Source: Desulfovermiculus sp041686195 (lineage in GTDB: Bacteria; Desulfobacterota; Desulfovibrionia; Desulfovibrionales; Desulfothermaceae). From it: a stretch of DNA of 54,559 nucleotides. Position 1 is the stretch's first letter; every line of letters starts with the position of its first letter. The DNA lies in NCBI GenBank assembly GCA_041686195.1, contig JAWLEI010000015.1:1-54559 (forward strand), written 5' to 3'. The notes under the pieces were generated by a model. It was not told where the DNA came from and made no database searches. It saw nothing but the letters and a program-made list of their open reading frames with translations. Positions 7,496-16,807 of this stretch are shown one piece after another. The position numbers and the translations under genes were made by a program.

Positions 7496-9672
7496 TCACC
7501 CCGGTAATCGTTCGTGCCTACACTCAGAGAAGTCATGTCCAGCTGCGCGTTTTTGGAGCTCTGACTGGCCTCCATCGCCTGGTGTAAGGTGGTAATTCCT
7601 TGTTGGGCCAAGAGTGGTAAAAGACGAAGGAAGATCTCGGCCGTGGTCCAGGTATCACCCATGGCGCTGTGCCGGGAATGCAGCCTGGTACCCAACCGCT
7701 CGGATATGGATTCCAAATCGTGCTTCTTTTTGGTTGGATGGACCAGGACTGAAAGCTTAAAGGTATCCAGAACGGGATTGGAAAAACGTATGCCCGCCTT
7801 CTCTTCCTTGGCCCGTAAAAAACCGATATCGAAATCCGCACAGTGGGCCACCAGAACCGTGCCTTCGGCAAACTTATAAAACAAAGGCAACACCTCTTCG
7901 ATCCGAGGCTTGCCCTGCAGGCGTTCATTGTCCAGACCATGCACCCGGACCGCTTCCTGAGGCACCGCACGCCTGGGATCGACCAACTGTTCAAAAATTT
8001 CATGCTCTACAACCCTTCCGTTGACCACCCGCACTCCGGCGATGGCCACGATCTCATCCCCGGACCGAACGTCCAGTCCCGTGGTTTCCAAATCAAATAC
8101 CGTAAACATGAGGTCGTCCAGCCGGGGGTCTCCTTCCCCTTCCTCGGTGCTTTGATCGAGTAAGGCAAAATCATACATGGGCTGGCCTTCGGCTTGCTGA
8201 TCAACTGCTTCTTTGGTCTCTTTATCGGCTGGCAGCGGCAGGGCGATAGACAGATCGGCCAAGCCTGCATATTCGGCCCGTGAACTCCAATCTGCAGAGT
8301 GGCGTTTGAGCACATCCCGGATGCGAAAGACCGGATCCTCGCCGCCCAACACCGGCCGCATCCTCCATGCGGCCAGGGTATTGGCCGGTACCGGCTCTCC
8401 CCTCCAGGTTAAAACAATGTGCACGCTCTCACCCTGAACCTTCCCCGAACACCACACATTATGCACATCGTGCTCCTGTCTGAGCATACCAAGCACGGCC
8501 AGCACGGTCTGGACCAGGGTAAATACCTCTCCTTCCAGAACATGGTCTCCTCCGGCCAAGGACAGATGGACCTGCATAGGGACTGCTATCCGAGCCTCAC
8601 TGTGAATGAGGTGGAGCAGGTCCTGGAGACTTATGCGATGTATAGGCCAATCTGCACCTAAGATTTGAGACAGCTCCCCCATGCCCTGTTGCAAGTCCAT
8701 GCGCAGACCAAACACCGTATCGCAAATCATGGACCTGTAAGTCCGCAAGGAGTCCTCGCTTTGAGGCCTGTCTCTGTTTAAGAGCTCATCAATGCTGGCA
8801 CATACCCCAGCGGTCTGAGATTGCGTCTCCTCCACAAACCAGTCCAGAATATCCATGGCGTTTCGTTCTTGATAAATCTGGGCCGAGACATCATCTAAAA
8901 GGAGGATAAACCCGATCGGCCTCTCCTGATGACCGGCAATTGGGACCATGACTGCCTTGAGCAAACGATCATTTGGACCGCGAAGCATGAAAGGCACACC
9001 GGCATCCCCCTTATTCCCGCCTAACCTGGATATCCCGGCTTGCCAAGCGTACTCCAGCATACCGGGTTCGACCAGACTGTATACCGAACGGCCCAGACCT
9101 AAAAAACCGCACACGAATCCTTCCTGACATTCCTGTTCCGAACGCGGAAACATTCTTCTGGCCTGCTCATTATACAAGAGGATGCTGCCTGCTGCATTGG
9201 CCGCGATCACCGCTTGCGGCAAGTGAGCAATGACCGCGGCCAGGATACTCCTTTCGCGCTCCAATTCTGCAGTCACCTTCTGCAAATGATCCCCCACGGT
9301 CTGCTGCAGGCCCTGCAGGTGCTCGGCTGCCTCATTAATACTCCGGGCCAGACGCTTGAACTCAGCACACCCAGCCGGAGCAATCCGGTGGCCTGGATTG
9401 ACTGTGGCTATAAGGGTGGTCTCTTCACTGATTCGGTCCAGGGGAAGGATATAGGAGTGGAATATATCATTAACTAACAAGAGATAGGCCATCAGGGCGA
9501 AAAACAGCCCGAAGAAAAACCAGCCGAAGAACGGCTGCGCAGTTTGCTGGCATGCGCTTTGAGTCTCGGGAGGCAGGGACATGAACAGGAAAGCGCTGAA
9601 AGCGGCCAAAGTTAAAAAGGCCAGCCCCGGCAAACCAAGAGCCACCAGCCAGAACTTATGTTTCAGATTCAT
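7477..9672 (-). CDS. Membrane-anchored PAS sensor fused to DnaQ-type 3'-5' exonuclease
   Basis: 731 residues from ATG 9672, preceded by GGAGCAGGG; an upstream ATG at 9702 would start inside a hairpin stem. Two N-terminal membrane helices (about 6-28 and 37-60) are followed by a HAMP/coiled-coil-like linker, a PAS domain near 155-280 (VIAHLPQAVIAANAAGSILL) and a histidine-kinase-like helical part without a clear H-box. At about 522-705 comes a DEDDh exonuclease: TVFDLETTGLD, AHCADFDIGFL and RHSAMGDTWTTAE supply the catalytic Asp, Glu, Asp, His and Asp. Related proteins occur beside DUF294 proteins and acetate genes in other proteobacteria. The natural substrate is unclear; a role in nucleotide signalling or RNA trimming is a guess. 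Confidence 0.85.
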   Translation of the reverse strand: MNLKHKFWLVALGLPGLAFLTLAAFSAFLFMSLPPETQSACQQTAQPFFGWFFFGLFFALMAYLLLVNDIFHSYILPLDRISEETTLIATVNPGHRIAPAGCAEFKRLARSINEAAEHLQGLQQTVGDHLQKVTAELERERSILAAVIAHLPQAVIAANAAGSILLYNEQARRMFPRSEQECQEGFVCGFLGLGRSVYSLVEPGMLEYAWQAGISRLGGNKGDAGVPFMLRGPNDRLLKAVMVPIAGHQERPIGFILLLDDVSAQIYQERNAMDILDWFVEETQSQTAGVCASIDELLNRDRPQSEDSLRTYRSMICDTVFGLRMDLQQGMGELSQILGADWPIHRISLQDLLHLIHSEARIAVPMQVHLSLAGGDHVLEGEVFTLVQTVLAVLGMLRQEHDVHNVWCSGKVQGESVHIVLTWRGEPVPANTLAAWRMRPVLGGEDPVFRIRDVLKRHSADWSSRAEYAGLADLSIALPLPADKETKEAVDQQAEGQPMYDFALLDQSTEEGEGDPRLDDLMFTVFDLETTGLDVRSGDEIVAIAGVRVVNGRVVEHEIFEQLVDPRRAVPQEAVRVHGLDNERLQGKPRIEEVLPLFYKFAEGTVLVAHCADFDIGFLRAKEEKAGIRFSNPVLDTFKLSVLVHPTKKKHDLESISERLGTRLHSRHSAMGDTWTTAEIFLRLLPLLAQQGITTLHQAMEASQSSKNAQLDMTSLSVGTNDYRGDQMPVS

Positions 9673-9684
9673 CCCTGCTCCAGG

Positions 9685-9718
9685 ACAAGAAAATCCCGCC
9701 AAAGCGGGATTTTCTTGT
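9685..9718 (-). terminator. 15-bp hairpin between symporter operon and exonuclease gene
   Basis: ACAAGAAAATCCCGC (85-99 of the 9600 block) pairs perfectly with GCGGGATTTTCTTGT, with loop CAAA. In the minus direction the right arm is T-rich, so it can end the acs-symporter transcripts before the exonuclease gene. The CCCGC-AAA-GCGGG core links it to the dispersed hairpin family. No separate T-run follows. Confidence 0.55.
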
Positions 9719-9774
9719 TACATATGTTTCTTCCCGGAGGCTGAAATACAATTTAGCCTCCAAGGCATTCTCTC

Positions 9775-9861
9775 CTAGCCAAGCATTCCTGCTCCCATGA
9801 GGATAACCCACAAGATAGAAAATACGACCACCACTATTAACCAAATATCTTCATGTTTCAT
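9775..9861 (-). CDS. 28-residue membrane peptide next to sodium:solute symporter
   Basis: Too short for standard gene calling. ATG at 9861 is preceded by AGGAGG at ideal spacing, and the frame ends with TAG at 9775. The peptide begins MKHEDIW, has a single very hydrophobic helix (LIVVVVFSILWVILMGAGM) and ends in LG. It lies 76 bases downstream of the symporter stop on the same strand. Several transporter families carry one-helix accessory subunits encoded beside the main gene, so a symporter subunit is the best guess. The strong ribosome site and the helix are what I see; the role is inference. Confidence 0.65.
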   Translation of the reverse strand: MKHEDIWLIVVVVFSILWVILMGAGMLG

Positions 9862-9937
9862 TGCTCTTTTCCTCCTGCTTCATTTTCATTCACAAAACTT
9901 CTCAACCGTTTAAATTTGATCCAATGGCAGGAAAGAG

Positions 9938-11719
9938 TTAAGTCACCTCTTCGACCACGATATTTTGCTCGGTCTCAGCCCGTTGAATGATGTCATCGGT
10001 CATGGTAGACATCTCAGCCTTAAAGCACAGGGCCCACATCATGACAATGCCGATGATCCACCAGACTATCTGCCAGGACCACAGCGGAGTGAACCCGGCA
10101 AAGGAGAAGGCCCAGTTGCCCAGGATACACAGTGGCCCGATGGCAAAGACATACCACAAGGGGACTGCGATCTTCATGGCGTTTCGCCATTTCTGACCCT
10201 GAGGGCTGGCCTTGGCGATATCATCCATCCAGGTCCGGAACTCTTTTTGCCGCTCCACAGTTTCCGGTTTGTCTTTTATGCCCAGACCCCGGCAGAGATA
10301 GGCCACGAGCAGGCCGCTGCCGGTTCCCCAGGCCGCGCAGTGGATGGTCAAAGGATTGGGCCAGACCCTATAGGTCAAAATAACCATAATCAGACCAACC
10401 AAGATACCCAGAACCGTGCCTATGGACGGCCAGCGGAAGCCCCACAGGGTGCCCAGCAGGGGCACATACATGACAAAGCCCAGGGCCGTAGCCAGAGCCC
10501 CCAGGATGACCAGGGCTGCCTTGGAGCTCAAACCGACCACCAAAGCCAGAACGGTCACCAGGGTCACAAAGATCCGATTGACCCAGATCTGCTCGGCGTG
10601 GCCGCCTTTTTTCTTCCGGATCTTCAGCCACCAGATGTCCCGCAGGAGCATGGACCCGGCTGTACCGATATAGGGCGCGGCTGTGGAGTGCATGGCCGCA
10701 ATCAGCCCGATAAAGGTGATGCCCAAAAGGAAGGAAGGTATGTAGCTGGCCATCAACTGGGGCACCACGTCGGAGTCCTGGGTCAGGCTCAACTCCCCGG
10801 CCTGGTCAAGGACAACGGCCCCCAGGCCCTGGAAGGCGGTGAAGAAGAACAGGGCAAAACCAACGATAAAGGTGGACATGAACACCTGCTGCCAGGCAAA
10901 GGGCCGGGGGTTCTTGTTGGCGAACTGCCACATGATAAAGGCTGGTGAGGACTGGATGCCCATCAGGGCGAACATGTAGGTTAAAATCATGGCCGTGGTC
11001 CAGGTGCTTTCGCCCACTGTGAAATTGATCACCGACGGCACCTGCAGATATGAGGAATCCAGGTTGGCTACCTCCTGGCTCAGGCCGGTCCAGCCCCCGA
11101 ATTGGGCCAGGGTATAGGCCCCAACCAGGATGATGGCCGCCACCAGGAGCACGAACTGGATCACACCCACCCAGGTGCTGGCCCTCAAGCCTCCGGTCAC
11201 CACGTAGAACCACACAATGGCCGCCATGATGATCGCCCCCCAGGCCACGGGCATGCCCGTCACCCAGTGGAAAAGTGCGGCCGCGGCCATGAGCTGCACT
11301 GCGGAGTAGAACATGCCGTAGAGCACTGCGGTGAGCACCACCAGATAGCGCACGCCTTCATTGTTGTAGTAATAGGAGAACATGTCCCCCGGGGTGACGA
11401 AGCCGTACCTCTTGCCGGCCAGCCAGACCCTTTTGGCAAAAAAGGTTCCGGTGATGGGAATGGTGAGAACATAGAAGGAAGCAAAGGCGTAAGCCAGGCC
11501 TGCACTCCAGATCAGTCCAGGATGGCCTACAGTGGTCCAGCCGCTAAAAGATGCTGCGGTGGCGGCCATCATAAAGGCGATCATGGGGATCTGCCGGCCG
11601 CCAATGGTATAGCCGGATGAGGTTTTCTCAGTAAAGTATCCGCGTAACCCCCAATAGAAACAGTAAACGATGTACAAACCCAAAAACACCCAGACCCAGG
11701 TCGTTGATACATCTGCCAT
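9938..11719 (-). CDS. Sodium:solute symporter (SSS family), probable monocarboxylate carrier
   Basis: 593 residues with about 13 hydrophobic helices. The family hallmark region is seen early: SSGYTIGGRQIPMIAFMMAATAASFSGW (split here as GYTIGGRQIP then AATAASFSGWT, about 35-63), plus GLIAAMHSTAAPYIGTAGSML near 335. It uses a sodium gradient to import a solute across the inner membrane. It follows acs by about 130 bases on the same strand, so acetate or another short carboxylate is the likely substrate (inference from context). It starts with AAGGGGGGAG before ATG. The long C-terminal extension (about 470-593) with two more helices is typical of putative SSS members rather than ActP itself. Confidence 0.85.
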   Translation of the reverse strand: MADVSTTWVWVFLGLYIVYCFYWGLRGYFTEKTSSGYTIGGRQIPMIAFMMAATAASFSGWTTVGHPGLIWSAGLAYAFASFYVLTIPITGTFFAKRVWLAGKRYGFVTPGDMFSYYYNNEGVRYLVVLTAVLYGMFYSAVQLMAAAALFHWVTGMPVAWGAIIMAAIVWFYVVTGGLRASTWVGVIQFVLLVAAIILVGAYTLAQFGGWTGLSQEVANLDSSYLQVPSVINFTVGESTWTTAMILTYMFALMGIQSSPAFIMWQFANKNPRPFAWQQVFMSTFIVGFALFFFTAFQGLGAVVLDQAGELSLTQDSDVVPQLMASYIPSFLLGITFIGLIAAMHSTAAPYIGTAGSMLLRDIWWLKIRKKKGGHAEQIWVNRIFVTLVTVLALVVGLSSKAALVILGALATALGFVMYVPLLGTLWGFRWPSIGTVLGILVGLIMVILTYRVWPNPLTIHCAAWGTGSGLLVAYLCRGLGIKDKPETVERQKEFRTWMDDIAKASPQGQKWRNAMKIAVPLWYVFAIGPLCILGNWAFSFAGFTPLWSWQIVWWIIGIVMMWALCFKAEMSTMTDDIIQRAETEQNIVVEEVT

Positions 11720-11848
11720 GTCTCCCCCCTTTGTGTTTAGTGAGACTTAACCAACAGAGTTCCCCAACACCTATATCCTAACGCATCCCAGGCACAACAA
11801 CCAACCGATGCCGAGTGGCTGCCCCGGGACTGCGCCCAAACGCTGAAC

Positions 11849-13876
11849 TCAGTCCTGGACCTGTTTTCTGATTTCCTCCACAATATTGGGATTGGCCAGG
11901 GTGGTCACATCCCCCACATCCCTGTAATTGGAGATGGAAGCCAGAACCCGGCGCATGATCTTTCCGGATCTGGTCTTGGGCATGTCTGGGACCAAAAATA
12001 CTTTGGCTGGTCTGGCGATCTTGCCCACCACATCGGCCACAGCTTCCGAGATCTTTTTGCTTAAGGCATCAGTGGGCTCTATCCCCGGCCGTAAGGACAC
12101 ATACAGGTGGGGGACGGTCCCTTTGAGCTCATCAGCCACAGAGACCACCGCGGCTTCAGCCACCTCATCTACAGTCAGGGCCCCGGACTCGATCTCCTTG
12201 GTCCCCAAACGGTGGCCGGCCACATTGATCACATCGTCGATCCGGCCCAGGATGCGAACATAGCCGTCCGAGGACATGACAGCCGCATCTCCGGCCATAT
12301 ACGGCCAGTCCCTCCAGTCTGTGCTTTGAAAGTCTTTGCAGTACCGTTCATAATAGGTTTTTACATAGCGTTCCCGGTTCTTCCAGATGGTCTGAAAGGC
12401 TCCCGGCCAGGGGTTCTTGATGCAGATATTGCCGGCCTTGCCTTCACCGGGCTGAATCTCATTGCCCTCATCGTCCAGGATCACCGGATGGACCCCCGGC
12501 ACCCCCGGGCCGGCACTGCCCGGTTTCATGGGCGCAAATCCAGGCATGGTGCAGCACAAAAAACCCCCGGTTTCCGTTTGCCACCAGGTATCCACAATGA
12601 CCGCCCTGCCCTTGCCCACGGTATGATAATACCAGCGCCAGATATCGGGTTCTATGGGTTCGCCTACTGTGGTCATGTGCTTGAAGGAGTATTTGTATTT
12701 TTTGGGTTCTTCAGCCCCGGCCTTGCGTAATCCGCGAATGGCCGTGGGCGAGGTATGGAAGATGTTCACTCCCAGGTCCTCGGCCACCCGCCAGGGCCGG
12801 CCGGCATCCGGGTAGGTGGGCACCCCCTCGAAAACCACACTGCTCGCAGCCATGGCCAATGGCCCATAGACGATAAAGGAATGCCCTGTGATCCACCCAA
12901 TGTCGGCCATGCACCAATACACGTCCTCGGGATGAATGTCCTGGATATATTTGGACATCCAGGCCACATAGGCCAGATATCCGCCTATGGAGTGCTGGCA
13001 CCCTTTGGGCCGTCCAGTGGAACCGCTGGTGTACATAAGAAAAAGGATGTCTTCGGCCGGCATGGATACCGGGTCCACGATTTCTCCCCGTTTGTGGTTG
13101 ACCATTTCATCCAGAAAAAAATCCCGATCTTCGACCATGGGTGTGGGCGATGAATACTTTCCAGGGTAGCGTCTCCAGACCAAAACTTTGTTCACTTTTT
13201 GTCCCTGTTTCTCCGCCGCCTCTACCGCTTCGTCGGCCTTTATCTTGTGATCCAGGAGCTTGCCGCTCCGGTAGTAGCTGTCCATAGTGATCAGCACTTC
13301 GCTCTCCGAGTCCCAGATCCGGTCCCCGCAGGCCTTGCCGGAAAAGCCGGCAAAGACTTCAGAGTGGATCACTCCCAGGCGGGCGCAGGCCAGCATGGTG
13401 ATCGGCAATTCCGGAGTCATGGGCAAATGCAGGGTCACCCGATCTCCGGCCTTCAAGCCCACCGAGTCCCGCAATACCGCGGCCAACTCATTCACCCTCC
13501 TGTACAGCCCCTGGTAGGTGATATTTTCAATGCGCTCCTCTTCCAGTTCAGGCACAAAATAGATGGCGGTCTTGTTCCTGTACTGATCCAGGTGCCGATC
13601 TACACAGTTAAAGCAGGCATTGAGCCTTCCGCCGACAAACCACTTCCAGCAGGGAGCATCGCTGGTATCCAAGGTGGTCTGCCAGTACTTGTCCCAATCC
13701 AGAAGGTCAGCAAACTCTTTAAAGCATTCCGGGAAGTTATCCAGGGTGAAACGATCGAAAATGCCGGGGTCTGAACAATGGGCTTGCCCGATAAACTCCG
13801 GCGGCGGGTAATAGTATTCCTCCTCCTGCCAGTGCACGTCGTAATGAGCAGTCGGTTCCTTTTCCTTCTCGGCCAT
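11849..13876 (-). CDS. acs: Acetate-CoA ligase (AMP-forming)
   Basis: 675 residues, slightly longer than the usual 650. It converts acetate, ATP and CoA to acetyl-CoA, AMP and PPi in the cytoplasm. Diagnostic motifs are all intact: the ACAS N-terminal domain with FPECFKEFADLLDWDKYW, the phosphate loop LMYTSGSTGRPKGCQHS (about 277-293), DIGWITGHSFIVYGPL, VDTWWQTETGG with the Trp that limits the acyl pocket to acetate, and the C-terminal RSGKIMRR whose Lys forms the adenylate. That Lys is the known target of Pat-type acetylation, and a Pat-like gene is transcribed divergently 249 bases away. AGGAGGGG precedes the ATG. Propionate is a less likely main substrate. Confidence 0.93.
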   Translation of the reverse strand: MAEKEKEPTAHYDVHWQEEEYYYPPPEFIGQAHCSDPGIFDRFTLDNFPECFKEFADLLDWDKYWQTTLDTSDAPCWKWFVGGRLNACFNCVDRHLDQYRNKTAIYFVPELEEERIENITYQGLYRRVNELAAVLRDSVGLKAGDRVTLHLPMTPELPITMLACARLGVIHSEVFAGFSGKACGDRIWDSESEVLITMDSYYRSGKLLDHKIKADEAVEAAEKQGQKVNKVLVWRRYPGKYSSPTPMVEDRDFFLDEMVNHKRGEIVDPVSMPAEDILFLMYTSGSTGRPKGCQHSIGGYLAYVAWMSKYIQDIHPEDVYWCMADIGWITGHSFIVYGPLAMAASSVVFEGVPTYPDAGRPWRVAEDLGVNIFHTSPTAIRGLRKAGAEEPKKYKYSFKHMTTVGEPIEPDIWRWYYHTVGKGRAVIVDTWWQTETGGFLCCTMPGFAPMKPGSAGPGVPGVHPVILDDEGNEIQPGEGKAGNICIKNPWPGAFQTIWKNRERYVKTYYERYCKDFQSTDWRDWPYMAGDAAVMSSDGYVRILGRIDDVINVAGHRLGTKEIESGALTVDEVAEAAVVSVADELKGTVPHLYVSLRPGIEPTDALSKKISEAVADVVGKIARPAKVFLVPDMPKTRSGKIMRRVLASISNYRDVGDVTTLANPNIVEEIRKQVQD

Positions 13877-14125
13877 TTTCCCCTCCTCACCTTAAACTAT
13901 TGGAGAGATAATTCCCTGCCAGAGAACCCCCATATTGAAGGCCGCAAACAGAAGATGTTGAATTTTAGCAATTCTTATTGAAATATCTTATAACTCGAAT
14001 TTTTTGTCAACCGCTTTGTTCAATTTTGTTTGGTTGATTCCCATGGACATGTGGGGTAGGCTGCAATCATCCTGAAGTGGTTGTGCGGGCAGGGAAAGTT
14101 GCTCTGCCTGAAAAGGAGAGGCGGC

Positions 14126-16807
14126 ATGAGTCTGCGGCATTTGGAATCCCTGTTTCGTCCGAAGTCAATTTCGTTGATAGGCGCCTCCAACCGGCCCAAG
14201 AGCATCGGGGCGGTGGTGATGAACAATCTGTTGTACGGCGGCTTCTCCGGTCCTATACTGCCGGTAAATCCTCGCTATAAAGCAGTTGGGGGCGTGCTCA
14301 GCTATACCACGGTGCAGGACCTGCCCTTAAGCCCTGACCTGGCTATCGTCTGCACTCCACCGCAAACAGTGCCTGATTACGTCCAGGCCCTGGGGGAAAA
14401 AGGGGCTAAGACCGTACTTATCATGAGTACAGACCTGGAAAAGTATGCAGACAGCCAGGGCCGTACTCACCGGGACACGGCTCTGGACCTGGCCCGCCGA
14501 TACTCGATGCGCATCCTGGGCCCGAACTGCCTGGGAATTATGGTCCCCCGATCCGGGGTCAATGCCAGCTTTGGACATACCAGTGTACAAAAAGGGCAGA
14601 TCGCCTTTGTTTCCCAGTCCGATTCTTTAGGAATTGCCGTCCTGGACTGGGCCCAAGCCAAGGGAATAGGGTTTTCCCACTTTATCTCCCTGGGAGACGG
14701 GGATGATATTGATTTTGCCGATGTGATCGATTTTTTGGGTGGCGACCCCTATACCGCTTCCATCCTTTTATATATCGAACAAGTCCAAAACGCTCGCAAA
14801 TTCATCTCTGCTGCCCGGTCCGCCTCCAGGAACAAACCTCTGGTGGTCCTCAAGAGCGGGCAGGAAGACGAGGGAGAACAAGCCACACTCCCGGCCGGAA
14901 CACCGGTGCACATCAACGATATATACGATGCCCTGTTTCGCCGCTCCGGCATGCTTCGGGTCTATGATGTGGCCGAACTCTTTGATGCCGTGGAGACCCT
15001 GGCCAGATCCAAGCCCCTCCAGGGTGATCGTTTGGCCATTATCAGCAACGGTGGCGGGCCGGCCTTGATGGTCAAGGACACCCTGGCCAATCAAGGAGGA
15101 CAACTGGCTTCATTTCAAGACCAGACCCTCTCTGAGCTGGAACCGGTCTACACGGCCTATAAGCAGAGGACCAATCCCATTCGGATCATGGATCACGCCC
15201 CGAGCGAGACCTATGCCCAGGCCCTGGAAACCGTGCTCAAGGACAAAGGGGTGGATGCGGTCATGGTCATCCATGTACCTACCGCCTTTGCCTCCAGCGA
15301 GGACATTGCCGGGGCTGTGGTCAACACCCTGGGCCGGACCCGCAAGAATATCTTTACCATCTGGCTGGGGGAAAACGACGCGGCCCAAGCCCGGCGCATA
15401 TTCGCCCTGGCCGGAGTACCTACCTACGAGACCCCGGACCAGGCGGTACGGCTGTATATGGATATGGTCCGCTACCGCCGCAATCAGGAAATGCTCATGG
15501 AGACTCCGGACAGCGTGCCCAAGGAGTTCTCTCCAAACCCTGATGCGGCCCGGGCCATTATCAATAACGCCCTGGCCGAAGGCCGGAGCCATCTGAGCCA
15601 ATCCGAGACCAATGAAGTGCTCTCGGTTTACGCCATTCCCGTGGTGGAAACCCGGATCGTGGATACGGCGGAAGAGGCCGAACTCATGGCCCGGGAGATC
15701 GGATTTCCTGTGGCCTTGAAGCTCTTGTCCCCGGATATCAAAAGCAAGCACGCCATAGGCGGACTGGCTATGGATCTGGAGTCAGCCGAGGAAATCCGTA
15801 AAGCGGCTTTGGCCATGTGGAACCGGGCGGCCAAGATTGAGCCCGAGGCCAGGCTGGAGGGATTTATCGTCCAGAAGATGGCCCGGAGGCCCGGGGCCCA
15901 CGAGCTTATTCTGGGTGTGACCTCGAGTGCGGAATTCGGTCCGGTGATCATGTTCGGCCATGGCGGCCCGGCGGCCAAGATCATCCATGACCATGCCGTC
16001 GGCCTGCCCCCTCTGAACATGACCCTGGCCAAGGAACTTATTCAGCACACGCGCATTTCCAAATTGATGCAGGGTTTCGGCGGCCATCCGGCCACAGATA
16101 TGCAAGCTGTGAGGCTCACCCTGGTCCAGATATCGCAGTTGATCATCGATATTCCCCAGATCAAGAGCTTAAGCATCAACCCTCTGCTGGCAGATGACGA
16201 GGGAGTCATGGCCCTGGACGCCAGAATCGCCATTGACCAGGCTTACGTTTCCGGTCCCTCCCGGCTGGCTATTCGGCCTTATCCTGAACACTTGGAGGAA
16301 TGTGTTCAGCTGCCCTCTGATCTCAAAGTCATGCTTCGTCCCATCCGGCCGGAAGATGAGCACCAGCATGCGGAATTCATCAACAGCCTTTCTGCTGAAG
16401 ATTTGCGCATGCGTTTTTTTGGCTTTGTGCATGACTTTCCTCACAACCAACTGGCCATGATGAGCCAGATCGATTACGATCGGGAAATGGCTTTTATCGC
16501 CACCATGCACGAAGAAGGCAAAAAGCCCAAAACCCTGGGCGTGGTCCGGGCCTTCTTTGATCCGGACAATATCGCTGCCGAATTCGCCATCGTGGTCCGC
16601 ACCGATCTCAAGGTCAAAGGCCTGGGAACCGCACTTATGGAAAAAATGATCCGCTACTGTAAAAGTCGGGGCACCAAGGAACTCAATGCCTATACCCTGC
16701 GGGAAAACAGGGCCATGCAGGCCCTGGGCAAGAAGCTGGGATTTGCCATTAAAAATGATCCTGACGATCCGGAAACCATAAAGCTCAGTCTGGATTTGGA
16801 GAAATGA
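14126..16807 (+). CDS. Pat/YfiQ-like protein: acyl-CoA-synthetase-like domains fused to GNAT acetyltransferase
   Basis: 893 residues from ATG 14126, which follows AAGGAGAGG; earlier in-frame codons lack a site. Order: CoA-binding domain (about 8-130, FRPKSISLIGASNRPKSIG), succinyl-CoA-ligase-like domain, ATP-grasp (about 490-715) and a C-terminal GNAT domain (about 730-890, FRPIRPEDE-like start, VVRTDLKVKGLGTALMEKMI). In ADP-forming synthetases the phosphorylated His lies in a SHTGxLAG motif; here that stretch reads EQATLPAGTPVHIND, as in Salmonella Pat, which also lacks it. This points to a protein lysine acetyltransferase rather than an acetate-making enzyme. Its divergence from acs suggests it controls Acs. 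It overlaps the next gene by ATGA. Confidence 0.8.
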   Translation: MSLRHLESLFRPKSISLIGASNRPKSIGAVVMNNLLYGGFSGPILPVNPRYKAVGGVLSYTTVQDLPLSPDLAIVCTPPQTVPDYVQALGEKGAKTVLIMSTDLEKYADSQGRTHRDTALDLARRYSMRILGPNCLGIMVPRSGVNASFGHTSVQKGQIAFVSQSDSLGIAVLDWAQAKGIGFSHFISLGDGDDIDFADVIDFLGGDPYTASILLYIEQVQNARKFISAARSASRNKPLVVLKSGQEDEGEQATLPAGTPVHINDIYDALFRRSGMLRVYDVAELFDAVETLARSKPLQGDRLAIISNGGGPALMVKDTLANQGGQLASFQDQTLSELEPVYTAYKQRTNPIRIMDHAPSETYAQALETVLKDKGVDAVMVIHVPTAFASSEDIAGAVVNTLGRTRKNIFTIWLGENDAAQARRIFALAGVPTYETPDQAVRLYMDMVRYRRNQEMLMETPDSVPKEFSPNPDAARAIINNALAEGRSHLSQSETNEVLSVYAIPVVETRIVDTAEEAELMAREIGFPVALKLLSPDIKSKHAIGGLAMDLESAEEIRKAALAMWNRAAKIEPEARLEGFIVQKMARRPGAHELILGVTSSAEFGPVIMFGHGGPAAKIIHDHAVGLPPLNMTLAKELIQHTRISKLMQGFGGHPATDMQAVRLTLVQISQLIIDIPQIKSLSINPLLADDEGVMALDARIAIDQAYVSGPSRLAIRPYPEHLEECVQLPSDLKVMLRPIRPEDEHQHAEFINSLSAEDLRMRFFGFVHDFPHNQLAMMSQIDYDREMAFIATMHEEGKKPKTLGVVRAFFDPDNIAAEFAIVVRTDLKVKGLGTALMEKMIRYCKSRGTKELNAYTLRENRAMQALGKKLGFAIKNDPDDPETIKLSLDLEK

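Noticed and set aside
9965..10948. 327-codon open frame on the plus strand opposite the symporter
   Set aside because: It is rich in Gly, Gln, His and Pro with no domain or helix pattern, lies wholly within the antisense of a clear membrane protein, and has no ribosome site.
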